Numbered from the stretch's first letter, positions 52,683-62,258 are shown. The stretch is DNA of 64,000 bases from Steroidobacter gossypii (GCF_016801985.1 NZ_JAEVLS010000010.1:1-64000); one strand, 5' to 3'. A program made the numbers and translations. The notes: generated by a model not told the origin, from the letters alone.

Positions 52683-53881
52683 GCAGTCTCCTTGCTCGCG
52701 CCTCGAGCCATCGGCTGCGCGGCCGGCTGCTGCTCAGCCTGCTGAGACGCAGCGTCCACCGACACGGCGCTCACCTGGATGCCGGGCTGCACCTTCAGCA
52801 CGCCTTCGACAACGTAACGATCGCCGGGCGCAAGGCCCTCGGTGACGATGATGTTGTTGCCCATGGAGCGACCGAGCTGCACCGGGCGGAACTCGATCTT
52901 CTGCTCGCCGTTGACGATCCAGATGAACTGCCCCTGGGCGCTCGACATGATCGCCTTGCGCGGCACGGCGACCACGTTGCTCAACAACACACCATCTACG
53001 CGCGCGCGAATGAACTGGCCCGGAATCAACTCGGCTTGCGGATTGCTCAGCACGGCGCGCACGCGCACGGTGCCGGAATTCACATCCACCGCGTTGTCGA
53101 CGAACGTGACCTTGGCGGTCTCCTTATATTCCTGGCCGTTTTCCAGCAGCAGCCGCACCGTCGGCGCGTTGGATTTGTTGGCCGGCGCCAATGAGGCGCG
53201 AATCAGGGCCGCCTCGGCTTCCGGCACCGAGAACTCCACATACAAAGGATCCACCTGCACGATCTTGGTCAGCAGGCTGGAGCTCTGCTCGGTGGACACC
53301 AGGCTGCCTTCGGACATGACTTCGCGGCTGGACAAGCCGGAAATCGGCGCGCGCACGTCGGTGTACTCCAGATCGAGCTCGGCCATGCGCTGCGCGGCTT
53401 CGGCGGCCGCGAGGCTGGCCTGCGCCACTTCGAACGTCGACACGACTTCGTCGCGACGGCTCTGGCTGACCGCGTTCTTATCGAACAACGGCAGCACGCG
53501 ATCGCGCTCACGACGCGCTTCTTCGAAGCGAGCCTTGGCGACAGCAACTTCGGCGCGCGCCGAAGCCAGGCGTGCACGCACCGGCTCCGGATCGATCAGA
53601 AACAACGGCTGGCCCTGCTTCACCGGGCCGCCTTCCTGATAACGGCGCTTCAGCAGAATGCCGCCGACGCGGGCGCGCACTTCCACTTCACGCGAACCGA
53701 CGGTGCGCGCGGTGTAAGTGAGATCCAGGGGCACTGGATTGCGCTCCACCGTCTGCACGGTGACTTCCGGCGGCGGCGGCGCATGTTGCTGCTGCTCGCC
53801 CCCGCCGCAGCCGGCGAGCAACGCCGCGGTGACAGCGATGGCAACCAAAGATCTCACGAATGACGGACGAATGACGTTCAT
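52679..53881 (-). CDS. RND periplasmic adaptor lipoprotein (AcrA/MexA-like)
   Basis: A 400-residue membrane-fusion protein with lipobox LLAGC near residue 25. The biotinyl-lipoyl halves (EVEVRARVGGILLKRRYQEG and MAELDLEYTDVRAPISGLSS) flank an alpha-hairpin (VAVAKARFEEARRERDRVLP), followed by beta-barrel and membrane-proximal parts. It links the RND permease to the outer-membrane factor. The tail is Gln/Ala-rich. It is 129 bp downstream of the TetR gene on the same strand. Confidence 0.94.
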   Translation of the reverse strand: MNVIRPSFVRSLVAIAVTAALLAGCGGGEQQQHAPPPPEVTVQTVERNPVPLDLTYTARTVGSREVEVRARVGGILLKRRYQEGGPVKQGQPLFLIDPEPVRARLASARAEVAVAKARFEEARRERDRVLPLFDKNAVSQSRRDEVVSTFEVAQASLAAAEAAQRMAELDLEYTDVRAPISGLSSREVMSEGSLVSTEQSSSLLTKIVQVDPLYVEFSVPEAEAALIRASLAPANKSNAPTVRLLLENGQEYKETAKVTFVDNAVDVNSGTVRVRAVLSNPQAELIPGQFIRARVDGVLLSNVVAVPRKAIMSSAQGQFIWIVNGEQKIEFRPVQLGRSMGNNIIVTEGLAPGDRYVVEGVLKVQPGIQVSAVSVDAASQQAEQQPAAQPMARGASKETA

Positions 53882-54010
53882 ATGCGTCTACCTGACACGA
53901 AACGAATACCTGGCCGCGAGCGAACCGTCGCTCGGGATCAAAATGGGTGGCTTCTGGACGGGAGTCCGGCTTACCGGGTCAAATCAAGGCTGTTGCTCGG
54001 CGACTCGTCT

Positions 54011-54580
54011 TCAGCGATAGGCTTCATCGGCGATCTTCAACAACTGCTGAACTACGCGCTCACGCTGCTCCTCGGTGAAACACGAAATGCGCAGCGACTC
54101 GCGCATTATCAGTCCATCGATCGCCAGCGTGACCACTGCGGCCCGTGCGAAATCCACATCGCTCCTTTCCAGCTGCTTGGTGTACTGCGCGATCCGCTCC
54201 CGAATGACTTCGAGCAGAGTCAGATCGTTGGCGGCCGCCGCGAACAGCGCCGCGCCCATGCCGACAATCTTGGCGCGCGGCTGTTGTTCGAGAATGCCCA
54301 GGATGCAGGCTTTCAAGTCTCGGTCGCCGGTTTCGCCGGTGGCGTTCTTGGCCTGCTCCACGCAGTCGGCCATGCTTTCCACATAGCGCTTGGCCAGCGC
54401 GCTCAGCAACGATTCCTTGGAAGGAAAATGGTAGAGCAGCCCACCCTTGCTCACACCCGCCGCCTGCGCCACGCCGTCGAGCGTCATGCGAGCTGCGCCG
54501 ACCTCACCGACAACCCGTTCGGCGGCCTCGAGGATCCGCTCGCGCGCCGGACTGATTGTGTTGGCGGCCAACTCGACCAT
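54011..54580 (-). CDS. TetR-family regulator of the RND operon
   Basis: A 189-residue TetR regulator. The helix-turn-helix is RMTLDGVAQAAGVSKGGLLY followed by HFPSKESLLSAL; the C-terminal ligand domain has FAAAANDLTLLEVIRERIAQ and belongs to the TetR_C group seen in efflux regulators. ATG 54580 fits the family start; the open frame runs back to 54916 across the operator and is not coding. It heads the pump operon and sits directly behind a long inverted repeat, so autorepression relieved by a pump substrate is likely. Confidence 0.92.
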   Translation of the reverse strand: MVELAANTISPARERILEAAERVVGEVGAARMTLDGVAQAAGVSKGGLLYHFPSKESLLSALAKRYVESMADCVEQAKNATGETGDRDLKACILGILEQQPRAKIVGMGAALFAAAANDLTLLEVIRERIAQYTKQLERSDVDFARAAVVTLAIDGLIMRESLRISCFTEEQRERVVQQLLKIADEAYR

Positions 54581-54594
54581 CGTACCCAACCTCG

Positions 54595-54643
54595 CTGTAC
54601 CGACTGGACGGTGAATATACCGTCCAGCCGGTACAGTTTGTAA
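54595..54643 (-). promoter_or_regulatory. TetR operator overlapping the efflux-operon promoter
   Basis: CTGTACCGACTGGACGGT (54595-54612) and ACCGTCCAGCCGGTACAG (54619-54636) are inverted copies with one mismatch in 18, separated by GAATAT. On the minus strand a -35 TTACAA (54643-54638) and -10 TATATT (54619-54614) are 18 nt apart; the -10 falls in the centre of the operator. A core half-site, CTGGACGG, recurs at about 53955-53962 before the adaptor gene. Confidence 0.8.
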
Positions 54644-54995
54644 TAACTTTCTGGCATGCCGTGCAGGCCGTTTCATACCTGCAATGCTCTTACGGCGTGC
54701 CGCGCGGGCCCGGTCGCAATCCTTGCTTCGTTTAGAAAATTGAATACAGAGCCTTGTCATGACTATGCAATGGTAAGATTTCGCCAGTTTTTCTAAACGT
54801 CCGAACAGCGAAACCGGGCTGCGTAAAGTACCAGTTCGCAAGCGCCGAAAGCCGGTCGCACAGTCCGAGGGCTTGCGTAATTGCCGGATCGATCCGGCTC
54901 CGGCCGGGCTGCGCATTGAATGTCGAAATGAAGACGAACCAGGTCATGCTTTTGCGACAGTCGCGCCGCAAATTTCTTAACATGTAGGAGCACGC
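54637..54995. other. Divergent intergenic region upstream of the histidine kinase
   Basis: About 360 bp between the TetR operator and the kinase start. It contains a perfect inverted repeat GTTTAGAAAA/TTTTCTAAAC (54730-54739 and 54789-54798, 49 nt apart) in an unusually AT-rich patch. No gene is supported. Confidence 0.5.
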
Positions 54996-56117
54996 ATGCC
55001 CGACACCGGGTCCTGGTTTAGCGGCGAACAATTCCTGCCACACGGACACTGCTATATGTGGAGCCCGGGCATCCTGTGGATGCACGTCATTGCCGACATC
55101 CTGATCGCGATGGCGTACTTTGCGATTCCCTTGGTGCTGTGGCATGTGGCCCGCCGCCGGCGCGACCTGCCGTTCAACTGGCTGCTGATGTGCTTCGGGG
55201 TGTTCATCGTCGCTTCCGGGCTGACCCACGTCATGGACGTGTGGAATGTCTGGCACGCCGATTATTGGCTGGAAGGCGTGCTCAAGGTGATCACCGCCGC
55301 CGCGTCGGTGCCGACGGCCATCCTGCTGTGGCGTGCGCTGCCGGCGATCTTGTCGGTGCCGAGCCAGCGCCAGCTGCGCGACGCCAACGAGCAACTCGCC
55401 CGCGCCAATCGAGAGCTCGAGGCGTTCACCGCCTCTGTGTCTCATGATCTACGTTCGCCTTTGACGACCATCGCGGGCCAGGCCGGCCTGCTCGAGTTGT
55501 CGCTGTCCAATGCGACGGAGGAGCAGCGGCGACGTCTCACTCGCATTCAAGGCAGCGTGAGACAGATGTCGGAGCTCATCGATGCGTTGCTGGTGCTGTC
55601 GCGCATCTCGCGACACACCTTGCATCGGGAGATCATCGATGTGAGCGCGCTGGCGGAAAGCATCGTTCAGGATCTGCGGCAGAAGGATCCGTCGCGCGCC
55701 GTCGAAGTGGAGATTCAGCCCGGCATGACGGTGCATGGCGACCGCCGGCTGATCAACGATCTGTTCATCAACCTGCTCGCCAATGCCTGGAAGTTCACCT
55801 CGCGGACCGAGAACGCTCGCATCGAGGTTGGCCAGACGCAGCACGGCTCCATGGCCACCCTGTTCGTTCGCGACAATGGCGCCGGCTTCGACATGGCGCA
55901 CGAACAGAAACTGTTCAAACCTTTCCAACGCCTGCACGGCGCTGCCGAATTCGAGGGCACCGGCGTAGGCCTCGCCACCGTCGCCCGCATCATCGATCGC
56001 CACGGCGGCCGCATCTGGGCCGAAGGCAAACCCGGCAACGGCGCGGTGTTCTTCTTCACCATGCCCACCATGCCGATCACCGAACAATTCCTGGTGATGC
56101 AGCGGGCGCTGGCCTAA
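54996..56117 (+). CDS. Histidine kinase with ethylene-receptor-like membrane domain
   Basis: A 373-residue kinase. Residues 25-118 form three helices resembling the ETR1/EtrA ethylene-binding domain: IADILIAMAYFAIPLVLW (Asp34, Tyr41 matching ETR1 Asp25, Tyr32) and CFGVFIVASGLTHVMDVW (His78 matching ETR1 His69). The copper ligand Cys65 of ETR1 is Ser74 here. HisKA has SVSHDLRSPLTTI with His150; the HATPase domain has NLLANAWKFTS, RDNGAGF and GTGVGLATVARIIDRHGG. AGGAG before the ATG supports the start. No response regulator is adjacent. The last codons belong to a tandem repeat. Confidence 0.9.
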   Translation: MPDTGSWFSGEQFLPHGHCYMWSPGILWMHVIADILIAMAYFAIPLVLWHVARRRRDLPFNWLLMCFGVFIVASGLTHVMDVWNVWHADYWLEGVLKVITAAASVPTAILLWRALPAILSVPSQRQLRDANEQLARANRELEAFTASVSHDLRSPLTTIAGQAGLLELSLSNATEEQRRRLTRIQGSVRQMSELIDALLVLSRISRHTLHREIIDVSALAESIVQDLRQKDPSRAVEVEIQPGMTVHGDRRLINDLFINLLANAWKFTSRTENARIEVGQTQHGSMATLFVRDNGAGFDMAHEQKLFKPFQRLHGAAEFEGTGVGLATVARIIDRHGGRIWAEGKPGNGAVFFFTMPTMPITEQFLVMQRALA

Positions 56118-56406
56118 CCCAGCCAACGTATCGTATTGCTTCCAGTCCCTGGCGGGCGCTGGCCTAATCCAGCGAACGTATCGTATTGCTTCCATCCCTG
56201 GCAGGCGCTGGCCTAATCCTGCGAACGTATCGTATTGCTTCCACCCCTGGCGGGCGCTGGCCTAACCCAGCGAACGTATCGTATTGCTTCCATCCCTGGC
56301 GGGCGCTGGCCAGTCCGGACATATCCTATTCGTTCATGCTTGCGAGCGACGATCTAGCCCGGTTGGACGTATGTGGTGCCTTCATCCTGGCGGGCGCTGG
56401 CGGCAG
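56102..56406. repeat. 49-bp tandem repeat beginning inside the kinase gene
   Basis: Units starting GCGGGCGCTGGCC begin at 56102, 56152, 56201, 56250 and 56299 (periods 50, 49, 49, 49). Each continues with CCAGCGAACGTATCGTATTG and CTTCCATCCCTG. The first unit contains the last four codons and the stop of the histidine kinase. A final degenerate unit starts near 56390. Copies differ at only a few bases, so expansion was recent. Confidence 0.92.
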
Positions 56407-56475
56407 CCCGCGGCCGCATTGTTTCTACTTTTGTTCCCCTCTCCCAACGGCATAGGGGCTAGGGGTGAGGGTTCT

Positions 56476-57675
56476 TCAATCCGTTCTGAGCGCGTCGACG
56501 GGTTCTAGTCCCGCCGCTCGCACCGCAGGCAAGATTCCCGCGAGCAAGCCAACGGCCACAGCAAGCGACTCCGCCGCAATAATAAACATCGGCGAATAAC
56601 TCACCGGCAGCGCCGGCACGGCGATATCCAACGCGGCCGCGATGCCAAGCCCGGCGAGCAGGCCGGCGATACCGCCGAGCGCCGACAACACCACCGCCTC
56701 GGAAAGAAACACGCGAAGCACCTGCTCCTTCCGCGCCCCCAACGCACGCAGCAACCCGATCTCCGCCGTCCGCTCGCTGACCCCGATGGTCATGATGGTG
56801 AATATCCCCACCCCGCCGACCAGCAACGAAATGCTTCCCAGCGCCCCCACCGCGAACGTCAGCACACTCAACACCGACCCCAGCGTATCCAGCATCTGCT
56901 GCTGAGTCGTGATCGTGAAGTCCTCATCGCCGTGACGCGCGATCATGATCCTCTGTACGCCAGCAACTACTTCCTCGACGGACACGCCCGCCGCATGATG
57001 CAGCTGAATCTCGAACACACTGTCGCGGTCGAACAGCTCCAGCGACTTCGCCGTCGGGATATAAACCGTGTCGTCGAGATCGAATCCGAGCGTGGTGCCC
57101 TTCGGCTTCATCACTCCCGCAACTCGATAGCGCTGCCCGCCCACGCGGATCGCTTTGCCCAGCGGGCTCTCGCCTCGAAACAACTCCTCATTCATCTTGC
57201 TGCCGAGCACGGCAAGGCTGCGCGGCGCGCGCGGATCGTCCGGCGGCAGAAACTCACCGACCGCCACTTCGAAACGAAATGCTTCGGCGAACGACGAGCC
57301 CACTCCATAAACAGTGGTCCGCCGCTTGCGTCCGAGCGCCTCCACTTCGGCATTCCCTTGCACCATCGCGTTGGTCGTCAATACATGCGGTGCACGTCGC
57401 AGTGCCTCCGCATCGTCGACGGTGAGCGGCCGTACATTGCCAAGCGAGCCGATCGAACCCCCCATGGTCCGGGTCTTGCCAGGAGTGATACTGATGATGT
57501 TGGTTCCGAACTGCGTGAACTCGGAAACGACGAATCGATGTACGCCTTCGCCAATCGAGGTGAGCAAGACAACCGCCGTCACGCCAATGCCGATTCCTAG
57601 CGCCGTCAGCGCGGCACGCAAGCGATGCGCTCGCACCGAGCCCGTCGTCAGTCGTACCAAATCGGCGAAGCGCAT
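56476..57675 (-). CDS. MacB-like ABC permease (FtsX-type)
   Basis: A 399-residue permease with one N-terminal helix (LRAALTALGIGIGVTAVVLL), a MacB periplasmic core (about 50-240), and an FtsX domain with three C-terminal helices (GALGSISLLVGGVGIFTIMT, IGVSERTAEIGLLRALGARK). It is the last gene of an adaptor-ATPase-permease-permease operon and overlaps the upstream permease by one base (TGATG). The substrate is unknown. Confidence 0.92.
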   Translation of the reverse strand: MRFADLVRLTTGSVRAHRLRAALTALGIGIGVTAVVLLTSIGEGVHRFVVSEFTQFGTNIISITPGKTRTMGGSIGSLGNVRPLTVDDAEALRRAPHVLTTNAMVQGNAEVEALGRKRRTTVYGVGSSFAEAFRFEVAVGEFLPPDDPRAPRSLAVLGSKMNEELFRGESPLGKAIRVGGQRYRVAGVMKPKGTTLGFDLDDTVYIPTAKSLELFDRDSVFEIQLHHAAGVSVEEVVAGVQRIMIARHGDEDFTITTQQQMLDTLGSVLSVLTFAVGALGSISLLVGGVGIFTIMTIGVSERTAEIGLLRALGARKEQVLRVFLSEAVVLSALGGIAGLLAGLGIAAALDIAVPALPVSYSPMFIIAAESLAVAVGLLAGILPAVRAAGLEPVDALRTD

Positions 57676-58886
57676 CAGCGTCGCCCGGCCAAAGCTGCCA
57701 CTGGATCGAGCCGCGCGGCGCGTCTCGCCGGCATCAAGCCGAAGACCACACCGCTGAGAATCGCGACCACGATGGCCAGCACCACCGCCCACACTGGCGG
57801 ACTCAATGGCAGCGCCGGATAGATCTTCCCTACGATCCAATCCACGCCCAAGCCGACCAGCAACCCGGCCACCGCACCGGCAACGGACAGCAGGATGGCC
57901 TCGGTTAGAAACAACGCGGTGATTTGCAACCGCGTCGCGCCGAGCGCCTTGAGCAGGCCCACTTCGCCGGTGCGTTGACTCACCGACACCAGCATCACGT
58001 TCATGATCAGCACGCCTGCGACCGCGAGACTGATGGAGGCGATGCCCGCCAGCGTGAGCGTCAAGGCGGTGAAGATGCGATCGAAGGTGGCGAGCAACGC
58101 GTCTTGCGTGATCACGGTGACGTCCTCTTCACCTTGATGCCGCAGTTTGATGGCTTCGATGGTCGCCGCTCGCACTCGATACATATCGTCGCGAGTTCGC
58201 GCCTGGATGAGCAGGCGGAACAGCGACTCCGAGTTGAATAGCGCCTGCGCGGCGCTGACCGGAATGATCACCAGCTCCTGCGAGTCCATGCCGATCATGC
58301 GGCCCTGATCGCCCAGGATGCCGATGACCCGGAAGCGTCGATCCCCGATACGAATATTTCTGCCGATGGCATCGCGGCCAGGGAATAGCTCGCGAGCGAT
58401 GTTGTCGCCGATGACGGCGACAGCAGTATCTCGACTGAGCTCACCGGGCGGGAGAAATTGACCTCGGGCGAGGCGGAAGCCATGCACGGGCAGTAAATCG
58501 GCACTCGATCCCATCACGGGAGCTTCGCGTTCCAGTGCGCCAGCGGAGATCGGCGCGGAACCGATGACAAGAGGCGCGACTCGCTCGACGCCCGGAAGGC
58601 GCTGCACAGCCAGCGCATCTGACAATGTGAGATCTCGCGGCGTCTCGCCGGCGAGCAGGCCCGGCGCGACGCCGCCCGTCTCGGAACGCCCCGGAATGAC
58701 CACGACAAGCCGTGTGCCCAATGACTGAAACTCACCCGCCACGTATCGGCGCGCACCCTCGCCCAGCGACGTGAGTGCGATGACGGCAGCGACACCGATC
58801 GTCATGGCGAGCAACAGCATGATGCTTCGCATGCGGGCGCGAAGCGCGGAATCGAGCGACAGCTGAACTAGATCGCGAAAACGCAT
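57675..58886 (-). CDS. MacB-like ABC permease (FtsX-type)
   Basis: A 403-residue permease of the same architecture as the downstream gene: helix RSIMLLLAMTIGVAAVIALT, MacB core, then LAGIASISLAVAGVLIMNVM and QRTGEVGLLKALGATRLQIT. The two permeases probably form a heterodimer. ATG 58886 gives MRFRDLVQLS like its partner's MRFADLVRLT; a GTG at 58892 is a weaker alternative. It starts 12 bp after the ATPase stop. Confidence 0.92.
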   Translation of the reverse strand: MRFRDLVQLSLDSALRARMRSIMLLLAMTIGVAAVIALTSLGEGARRYVAGEFQSLGTRLVVVIPGRSETGGVAPGLLAGETPRDLTLSDALAVQRLPGVERVAPLVIGSAPISAGALEREAPVMGSSADLLPVHGFRLARGQFLPPGELSRDTAVAVIGDNIARELFPGRDAIGRNIRIGDRRFRVIGILGDQGRMIGMDSQELVIIPVSAAQALFNSESLFRLLIQARTRDDMYRVRAATIEAIKLRHQGEEDVTVITQDALLATFDRIFTALTLTLAGIASISLAVAGVLIMNVMLVSVSQRTGEVGLLKALGATRLQITALFLTEAILLSVAGAVAGLLVGLGVDWIVGKIYPALPLSPPVWAVVLAIVVAILSGVVFGLMPARRAARLDPVAALAGRR

Positions 58887-58898
58887 GGCCACTTGTGA

Positions 58899-59579
58899 CT
58901 ACGCATGACCGTTGATGTCCTCCACGACTTTTCCGTCCCTCATTCTTATATGTCGACGCGCGCGGCCCGCGACTTCGGCATCGTGCGTGACCACCAGCAG
59001 CGTGATCCCTTTGGCATTCAGTCCCTCGATCGCCGCCAGCACTTCCGCGCCCGAGACATGATCGAGATTGCCAGTGGGCTCGTCTGCCAACAGCACCGCC
59101 GGCTGCATCACCATCGCGCGGGCGATGGCGACGCGCTGTCGCTGCCCACCGGACAACTCGTTCGGACGATGCCGAGCGCGACCTTCCAGGCTCAGACTTT
59201 CGAGCAACTCCTGTACGCGCGGCCGCCGCACTTGAGGCTCGACGCCGGCCAGCACTAACGGCAACTCCACATTCTCGAACGCCGTCAGGCGCGGAATCAG
59301 ATGAAACGACTGGAAGATGAACCCGATCTTGCGCGCCCGCGTATGCGCCAGTTCCTCGTCGTTCAACGACGTGGTCTCACGACCATCCAGCAAATAAGTG
59401 CCCGACGTGGGTCGATCGAGCAAACCGAGCACATTCAACAAAGTGGATTTGCCCGAGCCCGACGGCCCCATGATGGACACATATTCGCCGGACTCGATGC
59501 GTGCAGTCACCGAATCGAGCGCTCGAACCTCCTGGTCGCCCATCTGAAATCGCCGGCAAATCTCGCGCAGCTCGATCAT
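58899..59579 (-). CDS. MacB/LolD-type ABC ATPase
   Basis: A 226-residue ATPase. Walker A is GPSGSGKST, the Q-loop is [11 protein letters not shown], the signature is [17 protein letters not shown], Walker B is [11 protein letters not shown], and the switch is VVTHDAEVA. It energises the two MacB-like permeases downstream. ATGA at 59576-59579 overlaps the adaptor stop, so translation is coupled. Confidence 0.94.
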   Translation of the reverse strand: MIELREICRRFQMGDQEVRALDSVTARIESGEYVSIMGPSGSGKSTLLNVLGLLDRPTSGTYLLDGRETTSLNDEELAHTRARKIGFIFQSFHLIPRLTAFENVELPLVLAGVEPQVRRPRVQELLESLSLEGRARHRPNELSGGQRQRVAIARAMVMQPAVLLADEPTGNLDHVSGAEVLAAIEGLNAKGITLLVVTHDAEVAGRARRHIRMRDGKVVEDINGHA

Positions 59580-60727
59580 GGAGTAGATGCCGAGCGGACA
59601 ACATCGGCGCGCGCGCCGTCCGCCAATCCTTCACGGTCGACGGTAGTGACCACCCGATCTCCCTCCTGCAAGCCGCTGGTGATTTCGACGTACTCCCAGT
59701 TTCGCAGCCCGGTCTGCACCTCCCGAGCGAGCACGCGCTCTTCAGCAGCGTCATATATAAACACGCGCTTGCCGTCGATGAGCGCGCGTGTGGGGATTCT
59801 CAGCGCGTCGGGTCGTTCCTGCAGAATCACTTCCACATCCGCGCTGTAGCCAGGCAGCAGGGTCGCCGATTGTATGTCTTGTAATTCTGCTTCGATCTCG
59901 ACGGTGCGCGCCTGTTTCTCCACATCCAACACATAGGGCGCGACTCGACGCACGCGCGCCGGAAAGGTTCGGTCGCGGAATGCGTCGAGCGAGACTCGGG
60001 CCGGCATTCCTTCGCGAATGCGTGGCGCATCGACTTCGTCGATTGGAGCGGTCACATAGATACACCGTGTATCGACGACATCGACCGCCGGCGGTGTCGG
60101 AATACCGACAGGCGACGGCGTGACGAATTCGCCGAGCTCGCCATTGATCTCGGCAACGATGCCGGCGAAAGGCGCTCGCAACAGCGTACGTTCCATCGAC
60201 GCCTTCGCCTGCTGGATACGCGCCTCGGAAACCTTGATGTTTTGAGTGGCCGCGCGACAGGCTGCCGCGCGACTGTCTGCTTCGCCCTTGGCTTTATCGG
60301 CGGTGTCGATGGCCACCAGACTGCGATCGACCAGAGCGGCCAGTCGCTCCGATTCTTTCTTCGCCACGGCCGCGGACACACAAGCCTCCTCCGCCCGCGC
60401 ACGTGAAGCCACGGCGTCGCGTTCAGCCAGACTCAGCTCGGCGCGGATGTCCTCATTCCACAGCTCGAGCAGCACCTGGCCCGCCTGCACGCGATCTCCT
60501 TTTTTTACCGGCAGCTTCGCAATCTGCCCACCGGACGGCGGCGCGAGGCGTGCGCGCTGACAAGCTTTGATGGTGCCGGCCCTTGTGTTGGTCACGGTCT
60601 CGGCTACGAGACCACGGCTCGCAGTCGCAGTTTCGACGCTCACCGGATCGGGCCGACCGGCCAGCACGCCGATCGCAATCGCCGCCACCACGACGGCGCC
60701 CAACATATATAAAGTACGTCGTTTCAT
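59576..60727 (-). CDS. MacA-like periplasmic adaptor
   Basis: A 383-residue membrane-fusion protein with an N-terminal membrane helix (LGAVVVAAIAIGVLAGRP, about 9-26). Lipoyl halves are GGQIAKLPVKKGDRVQAGQV and TLLRAPFAGIVAEINGELGE, joined by a coiled hairpin (about 90-165). It is the first gene of the minus-strand exporter operon and diverges from a second exporter operon at 61017. Its outer-membrane partner is not encoded here. Confidence 0.91.
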   Translation of the reverse strand: MKRRTLYMLGAVVVAAIAIGVLAGRPDPVSVETATASRGLVAETVTNTRAGTIKACQRARLAPPSGGQIAKLPVKKGDRVQAGQVLLELWNEDIRAELSLAERDAVASRARAEEACVSAAVAKKESERLAALVDRSLVAIDTADKAKGEADSRAAACRAATQNIKVSEARIQQAKASMERTLLRAPFAGIVAEINGELGEFVTPSPVGIPTPPAVDVVDTRCIYVTAPIDEVDAPRIREGMPARVSLDAFRDRTFPARVRRVAPYVLDVEKQARTVEIEAELQDIQSATLLPGYSADVEVILQERPDALRIPTRALIDGKRVFIYDAAEERVLAREVQTGLRNWEYVEITSGLQEGDRVVTTVDREGLADGARADVVRSASTP

Positions 60728-60902
60728 ATGTGCCGGCCCTCGTCACACGAGGCGCACAGCCCGGTGAGTCCGATCGTCAGGGCCACGTCAAGCCTGCCCT
60801 GTAGCGCAAATATCGCGATCATCGGCGGATACTAGCCAAGTCTCCGCCGCAACTCACCGGCGCCGCGCGGCTTTTCACCGGCGCGCCTTACTTCCAGCGG
60901 CC

Positions 60903-60924
60903 CCGCGGGATTAGAATCCCGCGG
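60903..60924. promoter_or_regulatory. Palindrome in the divergent exporter promoter region
   Basis: CCGCGGGATT and AATCCCGCGG are perfect inverted copies separated by AG. The centre contains ATTAGAAT, which resembles a -10 box. It lies in the 289-bp gap between the two divergent exporter operons and could be an operator or a hairpin in the leader. Confidence 0.45.
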
Positions 60925-61016
60925 CCTGCCGGCTCTGGCGTCGGCTTTCCACGCATATATCAATGACTGCGCCGTCGTTCGTTACGCGCGCCGTTGCTAA
61001 AAGGACTGAAGGCTCC

Positions 61017-62258
61017 ATGTCATTCGATCAGAACGCACTCGACAGCCTCCGTATCGAGCGCAGCCCGGAACCCCCTCGCAGCAGCGGCCAAGGCGGCGTC
61101 TACAAATGGTTCATCGCTGCCGTCCTGCTGCTGGCGGTCGTGGCGGCGGCATACGCCTTGCTTCGCGATAACGCCATCGAAGTGGAAACAGTCACTGCAG
61201 TGGCCACTTCCGGCGGCGGCAGCGCTGGAGGCGCGGTGCTGAATGCCTCCGGTTACGTCGTGGCGCGACGCCAGGCCACCGTGTCGGCCAAGGTCACCGG
61301 CAAGGTCGCCGAAGTGCTGATCGAAGAAGGCATGGAGGTCAAGGAAGGTCAGCTGCTGGCCCGACTCGACGAACAAACCACCCGGCCGCAGCTGCAGCTG
61401 GCCGAGCGTCAGCTCGATGCGGCGAGAAAGAATCTGCAGGAAGTCGAAGTGCGGCTGGCGGAAGCTGAACGCAACTTGCTTCGCTCGCAACAATTGCGCT
61501 CCGACAAGCTCGTCAGTGAACAGGCCCTCGATGCCGCGCAAGCCGAGGTCGGCGCGCTGAAAGCGCGCTTGGAAGCGTTGAAGAGCGAAGTCAAAGTCGC
61601 GGAGAGCAACGTCCACGTTCGCAAGCAGGATCTGGACGATCTGCTGGTGCGTGCACCTTTCAACGGCGTCGTGGTCTCCAAAGACGCGCAGCCCGGCGAA
61701 ATGGTGTCGCCTATTTCCGCCGGCGGCGGCTTCACGCGCACCGGAATCGCGACAGTCGTTGACATGGATTCGCGAGAAATTGAAGTGGACGTGAACGAGG
61801 CTTTCATCAATCGCGTCAAGGCGGGACAAAAAGCCGAAGCCGTGCTCGACGCGTATCCGGATTGGACCATCGCCTGTCACGTCATCAACATCGTGCCCAC
61901 CGCCGATCGCCAGAAGGCGACGGTGCGTGTGCGCATCGGTTTCGATGAGCTGGATCCTCGCATTCTGCCCGACATGGGCGTGAAGGTGAGCTTCCTTGAC
62001 GATCGCGCCGGTCAGACTGAAACCGCGGCGGCGCGCCCAGCGGTGCGAGTGCCGAGCGAAGCGATCATGAGAGACGGCGACACCCGCTTCGTCTGGCGCA
62101 TTCGCGACGATTCGGTGGAACGGGTCGCGGTTCGCACCGGCGGCGAACGTAACGGACAGACGGAAATATTGTCGGGAATCGCCGGCGGCGACGTCCTTGT
62201 GGGGAAACCGGTCGAGGGGCTCGCCGAGGGCGCCCCGGTCAAGAACAAAGCGGAGTGA
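61017..62258 (+). CDS. Periplasmic adaptor of an ABC exporter (HlyD/MacA-type)
   Basis: A 413-residue membrane-fusion protein with a membrane helix (FIAAVLLLAVVAAAYALL, about 34-51). Lipoyl halves are QATVSAKVTGKVAEVLIEEG and LLVRAPFNGVVVSKDAQPGE; a long coiled hairpin lies at about 120-205. GAAGG 5 nt before ATG 61017 supports the start; ATG 60963 would add 18 residues lacking support. It begins the plus-strand exporter operon. Confidence 0.91.
   Translation: MSFDQNALDSLRIERSPEPPRSSGQGGVYKWFIAAVLLLAVVAAAYALLRDNAIEVETVTAVATSGGGSAGGAVLNASGYVVARRQATVSAKVTGKVAEVLIEEGMEVKEGQLLARLDEQTTRPQLQLAERQLDAARKNLQEVEVRLAEAERNLLRSQQLRSDKLVSEQALDAAQAEVGALKARLEALKSEVKVAESNVHVRKQDLDDLLVRAPFNGVVVSKDAQPGEMVSPISAGGGFTRTGIATVVDMDSREIEVDVNEAFINRVKAGQKAEAVLDAYPDWTIACHVINIVPTADRQKATVRVRIGFDELDPRILPDMGVKVSFLDDRAGQTETAAARPAVRVPSEAIMRDGDTRFVWRIRDDSVERVAVRTGGERNGQTEILSGIAGGDVLVGKPVEGLAEGAPVKNKAE

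Noticed and set aside
54011-54916. 301-aa version of the TetR protein
   Set aside because: The N-terminal 112 residues would come from the operator and intergenic DNA; the TetR family starts at 54580.
56102-56406. CRISPR array or protein-coding repeat
   Set aside because: No spacers between units; the period of 49 is not a multiple of three and stops occur in each copy.
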